This document shows positions 60,037-64,000 of a stretch of 64,000 bases of DNA, one piece after another. Positions within the stretch are counted from its first letter, which is position 1; the number at the start of each line of letters is the position of its first letter. A model generated the notes under the pieces. That model was not told the DNA's origin, did not search any database, and saw only the letters and a program-made list of their open reading frames with translations. Both the position numbers and the translations under genes were made by a program. Origin of the DNA: an uncultured Saprospiraceae bacterium (lineage in GTDB: Bacteria > Bacteroidota > Bacteroidia > Chitinophagales > Saprospiraceae); NCBI GenBank assembly GCA_937980645.1, contig CALJPQ010000026.1, positions 62,001-126,000 of the forward strand, read 5' to 3'.

Positions 60037-60044
60037 CAAAAATA
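60037..60044 (-). promoter_or_regulatory. Bacteroidota -7 box TATTTTTG
   Basis: Exact TAnnTTTG on the minus strand, 21 bases before the ATG at 60015. Confidence 0.4.
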
Positions 60045-60088
60045 GCCTCTTCGCCTGTCGCAAGTATTGAGCCAGATGGCCGGGTGCA

Positions 60089-60125
60089 AAAAAGTCCTGC
60101 CGACATGGTATCGGCAGGACTTTTT
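60089..60125 (-). terminator. Terminator of the tRNA-Leu gene
   Basis: Perfect inverted repeat: AAAAAGTCCTGCCGA (60089-60103), loop of 7, TCGGCAGGACTTTTT (60111-60125). On the minus strand it lies 17 bases past the tRNA and ends in a T-run. It is symmetric, so it could work in both directions. Confidence 0.85.
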
Positions 60126-60142
60126 AAAACTTCTTGTATTTG

Positions 60143-60226
60143 TGACCACGACTGGAGTCGAACCAGCACATCCTTTCGGACACTACCCCCTCAAAGTAGC
60201 GCGTCTACCAATTCCGCCACGTGGCC
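60143..60226 (-). tRNA. tRNA-Leu (anticodon GAG)
   Basis: An 84-base class II tRNA. The acceptor stem GGCCACG pairs with CGTGGTC (one G-U pair) and ends with discriminator A. The D-loop is TGGCGGAATTGGTAGACGCG; the anticodon stem CTACT/GGTAG holds loop TTGAGGG with anticodon GAG (reads CTC and CTT). A long variable arm (TGTCCGAAAGGATG) and T-loop GGTTCGACTCC follow. The 3' CCA is not encoded. A TACCTTTG box lies 32 bases upstream and a strong terminator follows, so it is a single-gene unit. Confidence 0.95.
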
Positions 60227-60258
60227 ATACTTTGGGCAAGGGCCGCTCAAAGTGGGTG

Positions 60259-60266
60259 CAAAGGTA
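60259..60266 (-). promoter_or_regulatory. Bacteroidota -7 box TACCTTTG of the tRNA-Leu gene
   Basis: Exact match on the minus strand, 32 bases before the tRNA 5' end (60226). Confidence 0.65.
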
Positions 60267-60268
60267 AA

Positions 60269-60310
60269 GGGAAAATGGAAAATGAAAAATGGAAAATGAA
60301 AAATGAAAAA
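60269..60310. repeat. Short A-rich tandem repeat
   Basis: About five near-copies of a 6-8 base unit (GGAAAATG / AAAAATG) lie upstream of the tRNA promoter. The stretch is AT-rich in a GC-rich surrounding and could act as an upstream promoter element or be slippage-prone noncoding sequence. Confidence 0.6.
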
Positions 60311-60407
60311 ACGCCCACAGCTCCAGCGAGGCAGGAGCCTCACCGAAACCTATCCCCAGCGCTCCATCCTGAGCTACCCCAATCCATTTTACAGGCGCTG
60401 CCTCCTC

Positions 60408-61067
60408 TTATTGCCCTATCCACGCATGCTGCGCAAGCCGATGCCGGATAAAGCCAGCCACCACTGCCAGCGCCTGGTTGAAATGACGGTTGTTATTGAC
60501 TACCAAATCGGCCTCTTCGCGATAGGGCAGGATATAGCGTTCGTAGGCAGGCAGCACATGATGCTGGTATTTGTACAACACGTCTTCAATGGGGTAATTG
60601 CGTTCCAGCTGGTCGCGGTAGATGCGGCGGATGACCTTGAGGTTTTCTTTGGTATTGATGAAAATTTTCAGGTCGAGTTGGGCGGCCACCTTTTTGTAGT
60701 GGAAGACGAACAGCCCTTCCACCACTATAATAGGTGCAGGTCGAACGACGATAAGCCCTGGCGTCACCAGAGGGTTATTGTACGTGTACTCTTCGCGCTC
60801 GACGGTTTCGCCTCGGCGCAGGCGGTCCAGGTCGCGGCGGAACGCTTTTTTATCGAAAGACTTGGGCAGGTCAAAGTTGCGCTCGCCGCGGTCATCGGTG
60901 TGTTGTTGGTCGCGGGGCAGGTAGTAGTTGTCTTGGGAGAGCAGGCACACCTCGTCAGGTGCGAATTGCTCGCACAGGCGCTTGACGAAGGTCGTTTTAC
61001 CGCTGCCGCTGCCGCCGCTGATGCCAATGACGAAAGGGTGAGAGGAGGGTGGTGGGGCGTCGCTCAT
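60408..61067 (-). CDS. udk: Uridine kinase
   Basis: A 219-residue kinase: P-loop GISGGSGSGKTTFVKRLCEQF, LSQDNYYLPRD, FDLPKSFDKKAFRRDLDRLRRGETVEREEYTY and VVEGLFVFHYKKVAAQLDLKIFINT, then RIYRDQLERNY. It phosphorylates uridine and cytidine using ATP or GTP in pyrimidine salvage. The ATG at 61067 removes an unlikely N-terminal extension. A TACCTTTG box lies 18 bases upstream, giving a very short leader. Confidence 0.92.
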   Translation of the reverse strand: MSDAPPPSSHPFVIGISGGSGSGKTTFVKRLCEQFAPDEVCLLSQDNYYLPRDQQHTDDRGERNFDLPKSFDKKAFRRDLDRLRRGETVEREEYTYNNPLVTPGLIVVRPAPIIVVEGLFVFHYKKVAAQLDLKIFINTKENLKVIRRIYRDQLERNYPIEDVLYKYQHHVLPAYERYILPYREEADLVVNNNRHFNQALAVVAGFIRHRLAQHAWIGQ

Positions 61068-61085
61068 GCTGTATGCTTTTGGGTG

Positions 61086-61093
61086 CAAAGGTA
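61086..61093 (-). promoter_or_regulatory. Bacteroidota -7 box TACCTTTG
   Basis: Exact match on the minus strand, 18 bases before the udk ATG at 61067. Confidence 0.6.
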
Positions 61094-61165
61094 AAATGCC
61101 CCATCCGTGCAAAGAGCGTTAGCGGACAGGCTCATCGCTGCAAAGGGCCGGAAAGAAGCCAACGG

Positions 61166-61531
61166 CTATTCGGCGGGCTTGTCGTCTTCCTTGTCGCCCA
61201 GCAGTTCCTTTGCCTTGTCGGAGATGTAGCCCAGGGCGCCGCCCTCGTGTGCCGCGATTTTTTCTTTGGCAGCTTTCAGTTCAGCGGCCTTTTCTTCGGC
61301 TTCGCGCCGGGCTTCGGCGGCCATGTGCTCGGCTTTCTCGCTCCATTCTTCTAAGCGTTCGCTGGCGGCCTCCTTGAGCTGTTCCAGCTTTTCGCCCGCT
61401 GACTCCAGAAGAGGGGCCACCTTTTCAGCGGCCTTGTCGCCCAGCGCATTGATTTTCTCAGCAGCGTCTTCTGCCAGTTCTCGGACGGAGTCCAGAAATT
61501 CCTCCATTTTGCTTTTTTCGTTCTCTTGCAT
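61166..61531 (-). CDS. Amphipathic-helix / coiled-coil protein
   Basis: A 121-residue protein rich in Glu, Ala and Lys, with no signal peptide or membrane segment. It has repeated 11-residue-like helical units (KINALGDKAAEKVAPLLESAGEKLEQLKEAASERLEEWSEKAEHMAAEA) as in YtxH/apolipoprotein-like or LEA-like stress proteins. The tail DKAKELLGDKEDDKPAE is charged. No function is known. It follows the pepT stop by about 46 bases on the same strand. Confidence 0.65.
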   Translation of the reverse strand: MQENEKSKMEEFLDSVRELAEDAAEKINALGDKAAEKVAPLLESAGEKLEQLKEAASERLEEWSEKAEHMAAEARREAEEKAAELKAAKEKIAAHEGGALGYISDKAKELLGDKEDDKPAE

Positions 61532-61577
61532 AAAAAATCAGAATATGCGATGTGTGTGATAAATGCCGTGTAGGGTT

Positions 61578-62822
61578 TTAGCTGCGCTCTTCCCAGACCT
61601 GGGCGAGGTGCACGATGGTTTCGGCGGCTTTCTCCATATCCTGCACCGACACCCATTCGTATTTGGAATGGAAAGCGTGCTCACCAGCGAATAGGTTGGG
61701 GCAGGGCAGGCCCATGAACGACAAGCGCGAGCCGTCGGTGCCGCCTCGAATGGCGCGCCGAATGGGCTGGGCGAAACCGGCGCGTTTGAGCGCTTCGATG
61801 GCATTTTCTACCACATGGGGATGTCGGCGCAGCACTTTGCCCATGTTGCGGTATTGCTGCACGATGGTTACTTCAGCGCGGGAGTTAGGGTATTGTTTCA
61901 CTACACTATCCACCACCTTTTGCAGCGTGCGCGCGTGGCGGCGAAGGCCAGACTCGGTGAAGTCGCGCAGAATGAATTTCATGGTAACCTTTTCTAAGCC
62001 GCCTTCAATGAAGGTCGGGTGAATAAAGCCCTGTCGGCCTTCGGTATGTTCGGGGCTGAAGCGGTCGGGCAGTTTAGCCAGTATCTTGCCTGCAATTTTC
62101 ATGGCGTGCTCCATTTTGCCTTTGGCAAAGCCCGGATGGGCCGAGACGCCGTGGATGACGACTGTGGCGCCATCGGCACTGAAGGTTTCGTCTTCGATGC
62201 TGCCGGCGGTTTCGCCGTCAATGGTGTAACCGTAGCGAGCGCCGAGTTTTTTGAGGTTGACTTTGTCCACGCCGCGCCCGATTTCTTCGTCGGGGGTGAA
62301 AAGGATGCGGATTTTGCCGTGTTTGATGTGTGGATTGCTGACTAAGATGTGTGCGGCGTCCATGATAGCGGCGATGCCGGCTTTGTTATCGGCGCCCAGG
62401 AGGGTGGTGCCACTGGCCGTAACGATGTCGTTGCCGTGCTGGTGTTTGAGGTCTTCGTGTTCACTTTCGCGGATGACGATGGTGGGGTCATCGGGCAGCA
62501 CGAGGTCCTGGCCCTGGTAGTTGCGGTGTACGATGGGTTTCACGCCGGCGCCCGAGCAATCCGGGGCGGTGTCCATGTGCGAACAGAAGCAGATGACCGG
62601 CACTTTTTTGTCGGTGTTGGCCGGGATGGTCGCGTACACGTAGCCGTATTCGTCGAGTTCAGCGTCGGTCAGGCCCATGTCGTGTAATTCCTGCACGAGC
62701 AGGCGGCCCAAGTCTTTTTGCTTCTCGGTGCTGGGCGTGGTGGTGCTGGTCGGGTCGCTTTGCGTGTCTATTTGCACGTAGCGCAGGAAGCGCTCTAAGG
62801 CAGTGTGCTGGAATTTAGCCAT
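61578..62822 (-). CDS. pepT: Peptidase T (tripeptide aminopeptidase)
   Basis: A 414-residue M20B metallopeptidase: RFLRYVQIDTQSDP, zinc sites VICFCSHMDTAPD, TLLGADNKAGIAAIMDAAHIL, LFTPDEEIGRGVD (catalytic Glu pair), YTIDGETAGSIEDETFSADGATVVIHG, and RGGTDGSRLSFMGLPCPNLFAGEHAFHSKYEWVSV. It removes N-terminal residues from tripeptides in the cytoplasm. The ATG at 62822 overlaps the end of the small upstream gene by 8 bases. Confidence 0.94.
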   Translation of the reverse strand: MAKFQHTALERFLRYVQIDTQSDPTSTTTPSTEKQKDLGRLLVQELHDMGLTDAELDEYGYVYATIPANTDKKVPVICFCSHMDTAPDCSGAGVKPIVHRNYQGQDLVLPDDPTIVIRESEHEDLKHQHGNDIVTASGTTLLGADNKAGIAAIMDAAHILVSNPHIKHGKIRILFTPDEEIGRGVDKVNLKKLGARYGYTIDGETAGSIEDETFSADGATVVIHGVSAHPGFAKGKMEHAMKIAGKILAKLPDRFSPEHTEGRQGFIHPTFIEGGLEKVTMKFILRDFTESGLRRHARTLQKVVDSVVKQYPNSRAEVTIVQQYRNMGKVLRRHPHVVENAIEALKRAGFAQPIRRAIRGGTDGSRLSFMGLPCPNLFAGEHAFHSKYEWVSVQDMEKAAETIVHLAQVWEERS

Positions 62823-63123
62823 GCGTTTCGGTAGGATGTTCGTCGGCAGGTGTTTGAGCTGCCGGAATGTTTTTTTGTATTTTTTGATAAAATGCTCGCG
62901 CCTCTTCCGATAGCTGGGCGGGGTCGAAAGTCAGGTTTCCCAGGATGTCTAACAGACAATTGATGCGGCCTTCGGTGTCGAAAAACTTGTTGATGACGGC
63001 AATACGCCGCTGCTCGACAATGCAGTAGCCGCTCTGGAAGTTGCCTTTTTCATAGCGGACGGCATAGTCGAGTTCGCCAAAGAATTCTTCGAGTTTTTTT
63101 AACGTGGACTGGGTGTAGCGCAT
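62815..63123 (-). CDS. Small conserved protein of unknown function
   Basis: A 102-residue soluble protein (MRYTQSTLKKLEEFFGELDYAVRYEKGNFQSGYCIVEQRRIAVINKFFDTEGRI and onward) that I recall as a conserved Bacteroidota hypothetical. No domain is assigned. Its stop overlaps the pepT start (ATGGCTAA), so it is co-translated with pepT. An imperfect CGAAGGTA box (TACCTTCG on the minus strand) lies near 63146. Confidence 0.65.
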   Translation of the reverse strand: MRYTQSTLKKLEEFFGELDYAVRYEKGNFQSGYCIVEQRRIAVINKFFDTEGRINCLLDILGNLTFDPAQLSEEARAFYQKIQKNIPAAQTPADEHPTETHG

Positions 63124-63186
63124 GCCGTGTGCCTATCTTGCAGCGGCGAAGGTATGAAGTAAATATCGGTAAAATAAGAAAGACTT

Positions 63187-63843
63187 ATGCAACGGAAAGA
63201 AGCGGCTCTCCGAGGAATGACCCGACGGCTCATGCTATTGAGCAGTTGGATTATTGGCTTGCTTATTGGCCTATGGGGTACACTGCACGCCCAGCGCTTC
63301 CAGGCGGGTATCCTTGCTGGCCTGACGGCCTCACAGATTGACGGCGACGCTTCGGCGGGCTATCACAAATTGGGCCTTCAGGGCGGTCTGCGTGGAAACA
63401 TTCTCTTAACGGAGGCCCAGTTTTTCAGCGTAGAGCTGCTCTACACTCAGCGCGGTTGCCGCAGCGAAGCCGACGACCCAGTATTCTTCAAAACGACGCT
63501 GCACTACGCCGAAATCCCCGTTCAATGGCACTGGCGCATCTGGAGCAGCGACGGCGGCCAGGCGGTCGTGCTCAACGCCGGCATCTCATACGGACGCCTG
63601 CTGGGCAACACCAACGACGCCGAACTGGGCGGCGGCATCACGGCTGCACTGCCCGACCTGCGCCGAAACAGCTTCTGCGCACTGGGCGGCCTGAGCATCC
63701 ACGCCTCCGAACGCATCGCCTTCACCTTTCGGTACCACCACGGCATCAACCGCCTCTACGACCCCTTTGCCAAACCCGGCACCAACTTCGCCAACTCCCT
63801 CTTAGAGCGCTTCTTAGCATTCCAGGCCATGTACCTCCTGTAG
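63187..63843 (+). CDS. PorT-like outer-membrane beta-barrel protein
   Basis: A 218-residue protein with a signal peptide (MLLSSWIIGLLIGLWGTLHAQ within residues 16-36). The barrel region has RFQAGILAGLTASQIDGDASAGYHKLGLQGG, FFSVELLYTQRGCRSE, TLHYAEIPVQWHWRIW and FCALGGLSIHASERIAFTFRYHHGIN. GLxASQIDGDxxxGYHKxG is typical of PorT-family proteins, first linked to gliding and T9SS, though this is a large family. The ATG at 63187 is chosen; one at 63217 (MTRRLML) is also possible. Confidence 0.82.
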   Translation: MQRKEAALRGMTRRLMLLSSWIIGLLIGLWGTLHAQRFQAGILAGLTASQIDGDASAGYHKLGLQGGLRGNILLTEAQFFSVELLYTQRGCRSEADDPVFFKTTLHYAEIPVQWHWRIWSSDGGQAVVLNAGISYGRLLGNTNDAELGGGITAALPDLRRNSFCALGGLSIHASERIAFTFRYHHGINRLYDPFAKPGTNFANSLLERFLAFQAMYLL

Positions 63844-64000
63844 CGGCCAAACTTGTTTGGCCTCACGCGCCGACCAAACTTGTTTGGTCGGCCTTCTGAT
63901 AGCTTCTTTAGCGGCCTCTGGCATGGCTTCTGTTCCCCTATCGCGCTCATTGGTAAACTCTTCAGAGCCGATACTGGGCTATACGCAGAGAACAACACCG
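63844..64000. other. Window end: noncoding sequence after the PorT-like gene
   Basis: Apart from the paired palindromes I see no supported gene in these 157 bases. A minus-strand frame (63756-63998) codes PNKFG twice only because it crosses the palindromes, so I do not call it. Confidence 0.5.
63845..63892. repeat. Two tandem palindromes with shared core CCAAACTTGTTTGG
   Basis: First, GGCCAAAC-TT-GTTTGGCC at 63845-63862. Second, an 11-bp arm GCCGACCAAAC (63869-63879), TT, then GTTTGGTCGGC (63882-63892). Both centre on the same 14-base core and lie 2-50 bases after the stop of the PorT-like gene. No T-tract follows. Confidence 0.75.

Noticed and set aside
63756..63998. Minus-strand ORF with repeated PNKFG
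   Set aside because: The repeated peptide comes from the two palindromes, and the frame overlaps the PorT-like gene.

Overview
The window looks like a piece of a chromosome of a Bacteroidota bacterium, probably near the Saprospiria/Chitinophagia (inference; no rRNA gene is present). The evidence is: a TonB-dependent receptor with a carboxypeptidase-like N-terminal domain, a choice-of-anchor B protein with a type-IX-secretion (T9SS) sorting tail, the Bacteroidota-specific families DUF4292, DUF3822 and PorT-type barrels, and a recurring upstream box TAnnTTTG (most often TACCTTTG), the Bacteroidota -7 promoter element. Base composition is fairly GC-rich, Shine-Dalgarno sites are scarce, and most of the window is core genes.

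Layout. 1-4.9 kb: a cut-off TonB receptor, a sodium/solute symporter fused in one frame to an alpha/beta hydrolase, and a FabG-like reductase. 5-12 kb: an unrecognised solenoid protein, a TIR-SUMF1 protein behind the iron-sulfur chaperone hscA, a queuosine-precursor transporter, and a NAPRT-like protein coupled to a barrel protein. 13.5-20.5 kb: kynurenine 3-monooxygenase, an HD protein, DUF937, the T9SS cargo protein, a PBP4-type carboxypeptidase and a lipoprotein. 20.5-24.6 kb (minus strand): an SNase-like protein, PaaD, an EnvC-like activator, DUF4292 and a TPR protein. 24.7-29.3 kb (plus strand): etfB-etfA, a bifunctional nuclease, an anchored coiled coil, SCO and an envelope protein. 29.3-38.4 kb: an SDR, SlyD, an operon of arginine deiminase, thioesterase, GT87 and GtrA, then Gfo/Idh/MocA, a lipoprotein and a periplasmic-binding protein. 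38.4-47 kb (minus strand): malic enzyme, an orphan Cas6, a decayed AAA ATPase, an ABC exporter, a peptidoglycan-binding protein, rsmD and DUF3822. 47-54 kb (plus strand): a GH92 mannosidase, an outer-membrane protein coupled to waaA, and a MATE transporter. 54-58.8 kb: a DODA-type dioxygenase, PTPS and folE (biopterin synthesis), ubiX, PspC and a PGM1-like ATP-grasp ligase. 58.8-64 kb: a Pycsar-effector-like membrane protein, tRNA-Leu, udk, an amphipathic-helix protein, pepT, a small conserved protein and a PorT-like barrel, ending in two palindromes.

Genes that plausibly work together: etfB/etfA (electron transfer); PTPS plus folE (tetrahydropterin, with kynurenine monooxygenase nearby in aromatic metabolism); EnvC-like, DUF4292 and TPR (envelope maintenance); waaA with its coupled barrel (LPS core); rsmD with DUF3822 (conserved Bacteroidota pair).

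No complete defence island, CRISPR array or prophage is visible. There are conflict-related singletons: the TIR-SUMF1 protein, a Cas6b-like protein without an array next to a broken ATPase, and a PycTM protein with a degenerate HD domain and no cyclase. These, and the symporter-hydrolase fusion, are the most unusual items.
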